From Eonycteris spelaea (taxonomy: Eukaryota; Chordata; Mammalia; Chiroptera; Pteropodidae), in NCBI GenBank assembly GCA_003508835.1, contig PUFA01000204.1, forward strand, positions 2,480,001 to 2,544,000: 64,000 bases of DNA, in the 5' to 3' direction. Positions 49,671 to 60,325 of the stretch are shown piece by piece. The first letter of the stretch is position 1. Every line of letters begins with the position of its first letter. Position numbers and translations under genes: made by a program. The notes below the pieces were generated by a model. That model had not been told where the DNA came from and searched no databases. It saw only the letters and a list, made by a program, of their open reading frames with translations.

Positions 49671-52309
49671 AAACGTGGTGTCTGTTTTCTGGACTGAATC
49701 CTAACTAGTGAAAGGGTGATTCTGGAGGTGGAAAGATGTTACTTAATGAAGTATTGTGAAGGCAAATTGAACTATTAATTGAAGATTTGGCCAAACATTG
49801 GGGCGCTATCAGTGATTTTAGCTTTTCAAATGTTAAATCTATTTGGGACTTTTCCTCCACTGGGTTTCTTCTACTTTTTACCATGGAGGTTCTAGCCAGC
49901 CCTGAAGGAATGCATCTATGGATAATTACAATTAGTGAGAATGTGTATATCAGAAGAGTATTTTATTTGTGAAGTTTATTTGAATGAGTTTTACTGAACC
50001 TAAGTAGTTTTTAGTAATGAAAACCATTAATAATTTTTGTTTACAGGAAAACATTTGTGTTGTCAAGGATTATAAAGTACTTGTTCTAAAACTAGTAAGT
50101 TACAGTATTTTGCAAGAGATTTCTCTCTTGAGAATCCTAATTGATTAAATTTCCTTGACCAATACTGATTTATTTATAACATGGGTCCTAGTATGCACTC
50201 TAAAATTTATGTTAATAAAGCAGACTTCCTGTTCAATCATTCCGTATCAATTGAATTGGTTTTGTTCTTATTTTAATTTTTGCAAAGTTTAGTGAGGCTT
50301 CAACTGTTAAAAGATATTTGCTGTGACTTTTTTTATTAAATTAAATGAGAGGCTTATGGTATTTGAAATATAATGTGTATCAGGTGAGAATGGCCCCAAA
50401 ATGTAGTTTGCTTTCTAAAAATTGTCTTTGCAATTTAAAATTCACCCCTAGAGGGTACTGTTGTATTGAAAGTTTAAATCTTTGAGTTGAACCATTTTAA
50501 GTTTTTTTAAAAATATGTATATTTGTACTAAAATTCCACTATATTATAGTAAAGGTTTTAGTAACTGCTTAATAGCAGTTGAGAGTGTTTTAACTTAGAA
50601 GTAGTACTTTTATAAACAATGTTAATCAAGGGATAGAGCTTAATGGTATTTGCTTTTGTGAAAATTTGACAAAATACTATATATTTTTTATTGTCATTTC
50701 AGTGTGAACAACTCCAAGTTAAAGAAATAAGCAATATTTTCTGATATATTTAGGAATTTTTTCCTTGAAAGAAAATGTGTTAACATAGGGAACTTTGATA
50801 TTCAGTTTCACATCATTGATACTTGAGGCATTTGAAAATTGTTTTATTTTGGTGTCTTTTTAATTCAACAGCTACATTGTGGAAGGCCTACTGTGTGCAA
50901 AGTAGTCTTTATAATCTGGTAAGGGAGAGGTACATAAATTTTCTAGTCTGCCCCATTTTAGAATTAAGGGCAGTATAAACCTAAAATACAGTGGAATAAA
51001 GAGGTTAGTCTTAGCTAATGGGGTCCTTGGAGAAGGTGAGGTTTTAGTGAGGCCTTTAAGGAGCTACAGAACTTTGTGTTTTAAACAATAGTTAAAGTCT
51101 TCCTTACCACTGAATGCTTGGTTTTCATTTAATCCTTTTATGTACTTTCCTTCTGACAACCTTGTTTTATTAATTAAGATAATTAGATAAAGAAGTGAAA
51201 GTGCCTTGACCAATGAAGTGTTTTACAAGCATCATGATGATCATCATTATTGTTACAATTTGTATTATACTGAGAAATGTACCCATAAATGGCAGTGGAT
51301 TCTAGAGGTGCTTTTACATCCAACTTCTTGTTTAACTGATTAAGGCATAGTCAAAGTTATTTTCTTCCTTTGGTAAAGTCTATTTTGATTATTATTCATA
51401 TATTGGGTTAAAATGATTTTTTAAGAAATGTGTGATAAGGAGAAAAACATTTTAAAATGAAAACATTAGCTACATATCTAGGTTAGTTAGAATCTTGGGA
51501 AGAAGAGAGCAATTATTTCCAATAGAGGAACCAACCAAACAGCCCACAAGGTTATTTGTACTTCCCAGTGTCTTTTTGAATAGATTATTGTTAGACTTAA
51601 CATTAAAACATTTGTTTCTCTGTAAGTGCGCTAATGAAAGCATTTTATTTTTTTTAAAGTGTCAGGAGAGTGATTTTGGTCTTTTGGCTTTTGTAAGCAC
51701 CTCACAGTTTTTAGTCAATTCTTTAGCAAATATAAGCAGTTTAACCTAGTAATTAGCCTGGGGTTTCTTCTGTCATCATTTTGCCCTCATTATTCCACAA
51801 AGATGTTGAGACGCTGCCATAATGAACATTTGTGGAGCACTCATTGTGTGCTGTAGAGAGCTTTATACCAAGAACTGAAGCTTAGTTTTCCTTTCGTCCA
51901 AGCTTATGGTCTAGTTTGGGAAGTGATAGTAACACATGAAATAATTAGTAAACACTAGGAGACAAAAAGCATGAGCGTGTACATGTCTTTGTGCTGAAAG
52001 TATAAAGTACAGAGAGTTTCTCCCTGTAGACTGTTCTTTAAGACAGATACCTCAGCATAGACATGTTCGACTCCTAGAAGGTCTAAATAGATGTTTGGAA
52101 TTTTACTATCTTTCGTTGTTAGATCTAAATCAAAAGGCCGTATCATAGTGTTTAAAAATAAGATATATATTATCCATTGCTTATGCCTTATGAGGGCATA
52201 TTTTCTCATTACGTGCCTGCTTTTTAAAAAGTGGGAGAACTTTCTTCACCTTCACCTTGATTTTATAAGGAATGTACTCTTTGTAGGTAAGTTAAAAGTG
52301 TAGGAAAAT

Positions 52310-53075
52310 GTCAAAAATGCCCACCACCCAAAGATAGGCTCTGTCAACATTTTGGTATTCTTTCTAGTCTTTTTTATACATGTGTCTACTTTTTATGCAT
52401 ATGTATATACATATAAGCAAAATTGGTGTAGCATATACATATTTTATATCCTATTTTTACTGCTTTCGGTTAACATGTAGTACTGTTATGTAGTACATAG
52501 TATAGCATTTCCTCATGTCATTATATACTTTTGAAGGAATTATAATGACCGTATAATATTCTGTCATTGATATAGTAGTATTAAGGCATTCCCTTATTTT
52601 GGACTTTTAGGTTTTCAAGTTTTCATTATTATAAATAGAAGGGTGAAAAGCATCTTTATGTTTTATAATATTCGGCCAAATATTATTTTCACAAGACAGA
52701 GCTCTAGAAGTAGAGTCCAATGTAAGGAAAAGGATGCAGACATTTTCGACAGGACAAATAGCTTAATGTGAACGCCACACTACTTTGTATAAAGGCATTA
52801 TCTATTTACACTTTACTAGCAGTGAACACAAGTTCCAGTGGCATCTCACCTCACCAGCATTAAATAAGATAGAAAAAATCTTGTTTCATTAATTTGGCAG
52901 ATGGAAAATAATTAAAAGTTTTTAAATTTATTAATGAGGTTGAATAGTTTTTCAAAACTGTAATGGCCATTCATTTCTTTCTCATGTTCTTTATATACCA
53001 AGAACATTTATCCTTCATCTACCCTAATATGTGTTACAAATATATTCATCTGTTTTGTTTTGCAAAATCATAAAA
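52310..53075 (-). mobile_element. Old L1 3' region, antisense
   Basis: 'tttcctcatgtcattatatacttt', CATTATTATAAATAGAAGGG, TTTACACTTTACTAGCAGTG, GTGGCATCTCACCTCACCAG and GAGGTTGAATAGTTTTTCAA follow the antisense of old L1M 3' sequences. Confidence 0.65.
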
Positions 53076-53699
53076 TTTGTATATTAAGTTAAATTCTTCA
53101 GTGTTTCTCTCTGTGCCTTTTTATTTTCATTTGTAATTTTTTTTCAGGCTTAGAAAAATGGTTCACTATTTAAATTAGTCTTAAAATATGGTTATGGTTT
53201 TTAAAGTTTTTTTCAGTAAAAACTTAATTTGATGACAATATCTGTTTAGTGCTACTTATTCTGTACCCAGTTTCACTCCAAAAACGTTCATTGCTTTGTG
53301 TTTCAAATATCTGATAGCTCAGATTTTCAGAAATTTCTTTAGTCTTGAAAAATAGACCTTTCTACCTACCTGACTTTATGGATAAAATTTAGCACCATAT
53401 TTCCAATTAAAAGCAATCCTGTTGGTACTTTAATTATGACTGTATTAGCTTCTGAATAAACTGGAGAAGCATTGACACTTTTCAGTATTAGGATTTTTAA
53501 AATGAATGTTTTGGTTGTAACCTGAAGTGTGATCAGAATCTAGATGAGTGTTCCTCAAATGTGAGGTGGTCCCCAAAAGGTGTTGACAGAATTCAGTTGA
53601 AAAATGTCAAGTTAGGTAATCCACTGTGTACTGGGAGTAGGGTAAAGGTCAAAGGGGGGCGGGGAAATGGAGAATCTGCCTTTGAGAATTTTTAATCTT

Positions 53700-54120
53700 A
53701 CTGATTTCATTCAACAAGTATTTGTTGATGGCCTACCAGGTGCCAGGCTTATGCCATCCTGACCTCGCAAAGGTGAAGAAGGCGTAGCCCTTGCTCTTAA
53801 CGCCAAGACTTGGTTAGGATAGAAGCGTGTAAAAATGGTGGTATAGAGCAGGGTGAGGAGATGGAAAGTTGGGAGTCCTACAGGACTAGAGAGGTATATG
53901 CCTGGTCTTGAGGGACAAATGGATGTTTGCCGGGTAGACAGGCTGGAAACGTCTTTCACAGAGAGAACATGCACTGAGAAGTGAAATAATGTGATTTTTA
54001 TGGGTAACTGTAAGTAGTTCAATGTGCTTGCAGTGTAGGTGTAAGATGTAAGGAGCTGGGATGGACCCACGTGCAGGTTGTGGAGGGCATTTACTGTATT
54101 GTGGAGTCCGCATGTTGTAG
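53700..54120 (-). repeat. L2-related fragment, antisense
   Basis: CATTCAACAAGTATTTGTTG and GGCCTACCAGGTGCCAGGCT are the antisense L2 terminus. The later GAACATGCACTGAGAAGTG, AAGTAGTTCAATGTGCTTGC and GTTGTGGAGGGCATTTACTG belong to the dispersed repeat also seen near 20.7 kb. Confidence 0.6.
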
Positions 54121-54673
54121 CTAGCCACCAGGGTTTCTCAGACTGGGTGAATGACTAGCTTTTCCCTCACCCCAGATCTTGTAGGTAATTGATACTTTTA
54201 AAATGTAACAAAACTCACTAAGTAGAACCATGAAAAAATACAACCCTCAGTTTTTTAAAATTAAGATTTAGGAGACCTAAATTACACTATCGAATTGCTA
54301 TAAAAGTTTCGAAATGATCACTCTATTTCTTTTGGGTAGTGACAACCAGTTCTTAAACCCCTGTGTGAATCGTACTCAAGTTACACCACATTAGCATCCC
54401 AGATCTACAGGAAAGACGTGGCTTAAGAGCTGGGAATTTTACCACAGATCATTCCAATCACAAATCAAGGTGTGCTTGTGGGACTGTCCAACAGAGATGA
54501 TTGCCACTCGGAGGCTGAGAACCACGTTATAAGTGATAACTGAGCCATGAAAGGGAAGTTACTAAATATTTTATGCATATCTTTATAACTGTATTGTTTG
54601 AATCTGGTTAAATCTCAATGTTTTAAAAAGAAAACTTCAAAATAAGCATACAACATGAAGTACCTGAAGGCAA

Positions 54674-54800
54674 ATAAGGTTCTTAACCTTGACTGCATAT
54701 TAGAATCACCTAGATCTCTAAAATGTACTAATGCTGAGTTCTAGTCCCTCAGATTAGTTTGGGATGCAGCCTCAGCCAGCAGGATTTTTAATAGCTTTGC
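54674..54800. mobile_element. MER5-type hAT-Charlie element
   Basis: GGTTCTTAACCTTGACTGCA, TATTAGAATCACCTAGATCT and CAGCAGGATTTTTAATAGCT follow MER5A/B. The right end is eroded. Confidence 0.75.
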
Positions 54801-55514
54801 CCTGATTCCAGTACGTAGCCAACTCTCTCTCCCAGAGGGGATGTGCTAATGACTCCTAATGTTTTCCGATTGAAAATTTATGTCAAAGAACACAGCACAG
54901 TGATTGTACTCCAAAGCTATCAGCTGAATTTGAATCCGATGCTTAAAGATAGTAAGACTGTTATAGGTACAATAATCTTGTGTATACTAGATGCTGTAAA
55001 TATTCTTCCAACCCTCGCACAGAATACCATTTAGTATTTTAATTATAATTAATGGTATAGGTATCTTTCAATATACCTTATCCAGTATCTAGACTATGTA
55101 TGCAATCTAGCATTAGTAAACATCCTTATATAAGAAAGCTTGTGAAATCTTGATTTTTCTGTTGCTTCCTTCACCCGCTGCTAGCCTAATGACTTCTTGC
55201 AGCAGTGATGGCTACCGTAGTTGAGCATTGTATTAATCTCCAGATAAGATATGATTAAGACAACTTGCCAAGAAGAGGCGTATTATCCCAAATGCAACCA
55301 TTGCTGAATTTTCTAACATATAATCCCTTGAAATTATGTATTCAAATCATATTTTAGAGTATTAAAATTTCAGGTCTTGGTCTACAGTATAGCACACCCC
55401 TTGATATTTCAAAATCTGTAAGTAACATACAGAATGTCAGTATAGAAACACTTCTATGGTAAATTATAAGTCTATTTATTATGGTGCTAAAATCTAGCTG
55501 CTATCTGTAGAGAT

Positions 55515-55562
55515 CAGCACCCCCCCTTTTCCCCCCCACCCCCTGCCCCGCCCCATCCCGTT
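55515..55562. repeat. C-rich low-complexity tract
   Basis: Runs of 4-7 C are separated by T, A or G (CACCCCCCCTTTTCCCCCCC and on). It is a potential G-quadruplex on the minus strand. No gene overlaps it. Confidence 0.7.
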
Positions 55563-55904
55563 TTGCTAGTATGTTCTTCATGTGCTTATGACTGAACATT
55601 CAGTCATCCACTCATTCAGTAAAAAGCCTTTGGGGCACCTACTAAGATATGGCAGAGGCAAAGTTTAAGCCCCAAGTCCTTCCAATAAGGAACATCATGG
55701 CACCATGCCTCTAATACACAGATGACACAGCTTTCATATGTGCAAAATGACCCCCTTCCATCATTTAAAATAGGCTTTCAGTTTTTGATATCTCAGTCTT
55801 ATTTGCTTAAGACTCTCTTTTCTGCCTCCTCCTTCCCTGTTTTTAAGAGAGTTATATATAATAGGGGAAAAAACACTCAAAAAGTAGTTCTACCAATAGT
55901 TTTG

Positions 55905-56020
55905 GCGGCCATGGGCCAGTCATTTAATCCCTCTGAGCCTCAGTTTCCTCTGCTGTGGAGAGGTGATACCGTCCCTGCCCTGTCCAAATGAGTTGTTACG
56001 AAAATTATGAGAGAAGTTAC
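55905..56020 (+). repeat. MIR SINE fragment
   Basis: GGGCCAGTCATTTAATCCCT, CTGAGCCTCAGTTTCCTCTG and GAGTTGTTACGAAAATTATG follow the sense MIR 3' half. It lies about 400 bases upstream of the CpG-rich promoter. Confidence 0.85.
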
Positions 56021-56430
56021 ATGTAACATTAACACCAAAAATTTAAATACACAGATAAAGTGTGTAAATGAACATTATAAAACAAGTTTAAAAAGAAAAA
56101 AAAAGAAGCCTTATAAAATGTGTGGTACATGTACCACAGCAAACACTGGGTTTCTGAAATCCAAAAACGAAGTTACATCAGAGTTAAATTCCATAGAAGT
56201 TTGTTTCCATGATGGATTTTTTACTTTTTACTCAGCTCCTGAAAAAGAAACTTCCTGGGTTTTCTTTTCCCTCCTACGGTTTTGCAGTGGCAGGGCTGCT
56301 TCCTGTCAAGAGCAGCTCCACTACAGCCCCTCCGTACAGACTCTCCACCTCCTCTTTTTCTTTCAAACACTTAATACATTTAGAGGCTGATCTTGTGCAG
56401 AAAATATCCCTGACATTTGCAGAGCCCCGG

Positions 56431-56565
56431 GGATTCAGTGCGCATGCTCGGCGCGCGCTCCCGCTGGGAAGAGGAAGCTCGTTTACATACGAGTCATACC
56501 ACGCATAGCCAGCATGTCAGCGCAGTGAACTTGCAGCGGGCTGCGAGGAACGCCAGCGGGGCTTT
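56431..56565 (+). promoter_or_regulatory. VGLL4: Alternative VGLL4 promoter, small CpG-rich island
   Basis: About 15 CpG dinucleotides fall within roughly 130 bases, whereas the rest of the window is strongly CpG-poor. The stretch contains TGCGCATGCTC at 56439-56449, which matches the NRF1 consensus in 10 of 11 positions, and then a GCGCGCGC run. No TATA box is evident. ETS-like TTCCTG cores lie upstream near 56247 and 56300. The position, about 350-480 bases before the MLFMKMDLL start, fits a TATA-less promoter for the second VGLL4 isoform. The transcription start itself cannot be fixed from sequence alone. Confidence 0.7.
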
Positions 56566-56915
56566 GTCCTAGGAAATGTGCTTCGTGCTTTTCTTTTTTA
56601 CTCTTTTTTTTTTCGAAAAAAAGACGTGTAGAGACTTCTAAAACGATTTCTAAATGCTCCATTGAGGATACAAAATGTATACCGTCTACAGCTAAACCCT
56701 TGAAGGGTTTTGTGTGAGTTCAGTTTTTTTTTTTTTTGTGCGTGTGTACTTTTTCTTTTTTTCTTTTACGTACTTTGTTTTGATCGTCTGAGGCTGGGCC
56801 TCCGTCCTTGTGAAGTTTAAGAGAAGAGCCAGGAGCTACTCAGCAGTAATTGATTTTTGAAACATAATCTTTTGGGGTGAAAGCAAAGAGCTGGTTTTCT
56901 GTGCTAGCCCAATAA
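56566..56915 (+). other. VGLL4: Probable 5' leader of the alternative VGLL4 first exon
   Basis: This stretch lies between the CpG-rich promoter and ATG 56916 and has no convincing 3' splice site directly before the coding part. It is rich in T runs (56598-56613, 56722-56737, 56750-56766). It contains short upstream ORFs at 56576-56641 (21 codons), 56654-56665 (3 codons) and 56675-56695 (6 codons). Another of 4 codons lies at 56514-56528 if transcription begins early enough. Such ORFs usually lower translation of the main frame. That is inference here. Confidence 0.6.
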
Positions 56916-56997
56916 ATGCTATTTATGAAGATGGACCTGTTGAACTACCAGTACTTGGACAAGATGAACAACAATATCGGCATTCTGTGCTATGAAG
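56916..56997 (+). CDS. VGLL4: VGLL4 alternative first coding exon, isoform starting MLFMKMDLL
   Basis: ATG at 56916 opens a frame reading MLFMKMDLLNYQYLDKMNNN then IGILCYE and one base of the next codon. It ends at 56997 before a GTAGAG donor. This is the known alternative N-terminus of VGLL4, which replaces the METPLDVL start while the TEAD-binding C-terminus stays common. No acceptor-like pyrimidine tract with AG sits directly before it, and a CpG-rich stretch lies about 400 bases upstream, so I read it as the coding end of a true first exon with its own promoter. The phase matches the exon at 6963-7039. The first two ATGs (56916, 56925) have T at -3. The third (56931) has A at -3 and G at +4 and may be the better initiator. 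The domain role of this N-terminus is not apparent from its sequence. Confidence 0.94.
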
Positions 56998-59052
56998 GTA
57001 GAGGTTCCGTTCTAGAAATTGCTATCCTATTGCTTTTGTCAGGGCCATCCCTCCTGTAGGGGTTTGAATGTCTTTTGTGCATTTTCTTCTCTTTCTTGGG
57101 ACTTTAGGGTTTTTTGAAAGGTGTTTGGTTATTGTGTACTGTTTTCAATACAAAGCTTGTTTCCTTCCTAGCCTTTAGGATTAAGGTGGAGAGGCTGGGG
57201 ATGGAGAGAAGGTGAAATATAAACTGTTAAAAGTTTGCTTTATGCTAGCAACACACTGTTCAAAATTTTAACTCTTTAAAATGTAATTCTTTTTGATTTC
57301 TGTTGTTCTCTTTGAAGGATGAACTTTTAGGACCCAAGTAAAATTGAAATGTGTCAAGTTTTTTTTGTTTCGTTTTGCATTGATATGTATTTTAAAAGCA
57401 CCATCTACAGTATTTGTGTTGTATTCCAACAGCACTTTGGATTTTCATGTAGAGGAGAACAGAAAGTTACAGTGAGTTTTTATTTGGGAGCGATTGTCCC
57501 AAACACTGCAGAATTTTCTATTCAATTTGGAGGGGCAGGCACCCATGTCACAGAGCACAGACTGGTTCTTTGTCTGATTTCCCATTTCCTGTACAGCTCG
57601 GAGAGAGTTCTGACATTGAAGGATGTTGCCTCCAAACTCCCGTCCCTTATGGAAGTGATTGCACAATACCACAACGAGAAAGCTAAATTAAAAAAAAAAA
57701 AATTCTTACTAATCATTACCGCTTCCTAAACCATGAGGTGTTTCTCTACTGCCCTGTAGTATTTCCATCTGTCTTGGTTGGTAGTAAGAAGAGAAAAAGT
57801 GATTTCTTAATCTGTTGGAACATTATCTACGTGCGATTTGAAAAAGTGGTAATGGCCTGGGTTTGAGTGGCTGGAGCTCCCGGGGAATTCAACTTGGCAG
57901 AGGGAGAGTTTTTTGTTGTAACCACATACACAGATCGAGGAGATCGCAGCCTTTCTGATTCAACAGGAGCAGTTTCCATGTTTTCTCTATAGTGAACTGA
58001 ATGTTTCTCTTGAAAAAGAAAACATTGAAGAAACTTGGGAGGAGGGTAAGGCGATCCACTTGGATTTTTTATGTAAAAAATCTCAGGCCTCTTGCCTAAT
58101 GAGTTGAAAACTTACCCTTTCCCCTTCAAGGAAAAAAAATCTCATTCATGTTGGTTTTTATTTTTTAACTCTATGGATAAGGATTTCATACTTAAGGTTT
58201 TTTAAAAAAGTTGTTTTCTGTTGTTTTTTTTTTTTACTTTGTTTCACTAATGAGAATTTTGGTGAATTGCTTTCTTTGAATCTGCTGCTGTTAAGTAGTA
58301 TCCTCTTGCTTCTGAAGTTACCCATTTAAAAGGCAGACTTCTTTAGAGTGGTCTAAGCAGCATGTGACTGGGCTTGTTTCCTGTGAAATTAACTTACTGA
58401 AAATAACTTACTGCAGTTAGTTTTTTAAAGCTTTTTTTAGTGAGTAAAAAGTTAAAAACTTTTAACACCAATTCTGTTTGATTATCATCGAGTAATATGA
58501 TATTTTCAAAACAAAATAGAATGATCAGCCTAAGAAGAACATAAGGATTGTTAGGAAATTGATGCACATTAATTTTTCATGTCTCCAGTTGGTGGAAATG
58601 CGTATGGAAAGCTTCAGGTTGATTGTTGTTGTGTAGTATGCAAAATACGAGAGTAATCTAGCCTCCCTCCTTATTTGGGAGGAAGAAAACTTTGATTTTT
58701 GAAAGTTGAGTAGATACACGGGATTGATATGCTATCGTTTGTTTGGTTTAAACATCTGCTGCTATTTTCCTTATTATGAAAGTTAACATTATTTTAACAC
58801 CAAAATAAATACCCAGGAAATGAAGAAAAGCACAGCAGAATTTGAGTGGTGTTTGTAGCGGGTTGTTTATGTCCTAGTGGTTTTCTCCGCATAAACACTG
58901 CACACATCTGCTCTAAACTCAAAGGGGTGTTTGAAAATGGGCATAAATCTTAGTTGGGATTTTTTTTTTTTTGGTAAGAAAAGTTGGAACAGTTATTGCT
59001 CTTTTAAATCCAACCCTTTAAGAATGTTCATATTAAATATAACAGCTCACCA

Positions 59053-59086
59053 GCATTCCAGGGAAGTTATTTGGAAGATGGAATGT
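59053..59086. promoter_or_regulatory. Pair of TEAD-like motifs, inverted
   Basis: GCATTCCA at 59053-59060 and TGGAATGT at 59079-59086 both match the TEAD/MCAT consensus (RCATTCCW or its complement). They are 18 bases apart and about 2 kb downstream of the alternative VGLL4 first exon. Binding is not shown by sequence. Confidence 0.35.
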
Positions 59087-59809
59087 ACAGTTGGTAGGCA
59101 GCATTTGATTTCACTTAGGGCACAGGCAGGTTCCATGTCTCTGAAGAATAAGGGGTGGATTAAGTTTCTGAATTTTTAGTTTTAAGAATTAAGATGGTGA
59201 TGGCTATTTTTATTGTCTAGGTTAGTTATACCATATTCTTTAGTTGTATTACACACAGCTCTGCTCCTCAAAACAAACCATGAGTCTGCACCATCTTTCT
59301 TCAACTTCCCTAGTAATTTATGCACAAATAGATCCTTTTTTTAGCCAGTTATCTTGTAGCATACAAAGTCTTGCTAAAATCCCACATCGACTCTGCATGG
59401 CTTAGATATGGACTCTGCTTGGTGACTGCTCGCTGGCACCTGCCTTTTACCGTAGTCTAGAAGAGTAATTGAAAAGAGAATAAAGGAAAAAATTAACCAC
59501 AGATAGTAGTCTCGGAGTGGGGCCCTATTGGGGTAAGATAAGGTTGGAAAAGGGCAGGCAGAGTCTAAATCTGGCTAATTTCTGGAAACTGATTACCTTC
59601 ATTGGTGGTGAGCAGATTAGCAGAATTCTGCTTGTGTTAGTGTGTTTGTTTGAAAACCTCATGGTTTATTACTACAGTCCTGAACAGTTAACTAGTTCAT
59701 CATTCATCACCTAACTGAATGTTTAAATTATACCCACTTGACTCCAGTTTTTCTTCCGTCTCCACAAAAAGATTATATATAGGCCAACCCCAGCCTACCT
59801 TCTGAATGC

Positions 59810-59920
59810 TTGTGAATATTCTGCTAGGAGGTCGAAAGCCTCATGAAGGCAGGGTGTGGTCTTGGTCACCGCTGTATCTCGTAGCCCTGGCATGGTGCCT
59901 AATTGGGCTTTTAGGAAGTG
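59810..59920 (+). repeat. L2 LINE 3'-end fragment
   Basis: AAAGCCTCATGAAGGCAGGG, CACCGCTGTATCTCGTAGCC and CTGGCATGGTGCCTAATTGG follow the L2 terminus. Confidence 0.65.
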
Positions 59921-60049
59921 GCTGACCCAAGAAATCAGTGAAATCTCTCCAATGGCAGTTGGAGTTGCTACTCTATAATTTAGCACTTGATTATATACTG
60001 TTCTATATTCTCTAATTATCCAATTTGTAGAGCTATATTGGGCCTAGAC

Positions 60050-60130
60050 ATCACCTAATACATTCGCCTTGTTTCTGCCAAGGAAAACTGAGGCCCAGAG
60101 AGATTCACGTTTATTCAGAAAGTTTATAAC
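60050..60130 (-). repeat. MIR SINE fragment, antisense
   Basis: AAGGAAAACTGAGGCCCAGA followed by GAGATTCACGTTTATTCAG is the antisense MIR core. Confidence 0.55.
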
Positions 60131-60239
60131 AGAATTGAATTAGTGGTGAGAACTCATTAAGAGGTTTTGACTAGTCTATCATTCTTCTGTGTGCCATACC
60201 GCCTCTGCAAAATTATTTAATGTCTCATCTTCTTAATTA

Positions 60240-60325
60240 ATTATTAGCTCCTCGGTGTTAGGGACCATGCTCTATCCAAGGGACCATCACTGCCTCTAGC
60301 ACAGGGACAACATTTTGGATTACAA
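60240..60325 (+). repeat. L2 LINE 3'-end fragment
   Basis: TAGCTCCTCGGTGTTAGGGA, then ATCACTGCCTCTAGCACAGG, resembles the L2 terminus. Confidence 0.45.

Larger units (their letters stand above)
7040..56430 (+). other. VGLL4: Large VGLL4 intron between the alternative N-terminal exons
   Basis: About 49 kb lies between the donor at 7040 and the second promoter. No further exon was recognised. The content is mostly decayed interspersed repeats listed separately. Stretches where I see no recognisable element include about 9300-11890, 13830-15540, 15710-16640, 21200-22850, 27500-28560, 34010-34730, 35890-37180, 44000-46970, 49680-52300 and 54810-55900. Open frames there are short, on both strands, and look random. 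Confidence 0.75.

Noticed and set aside
53711..54128. 119- and 80-codon frames on the minus strand
   Set aside because: They lie in L2-related repeat sequence.
56007..56508. Overlapping 127- and 99-codon frames just before the promoter
   Set aside because: They have no known protein features. They cross the CpG-rich region and are most likely chance frames near the alternative first exon.
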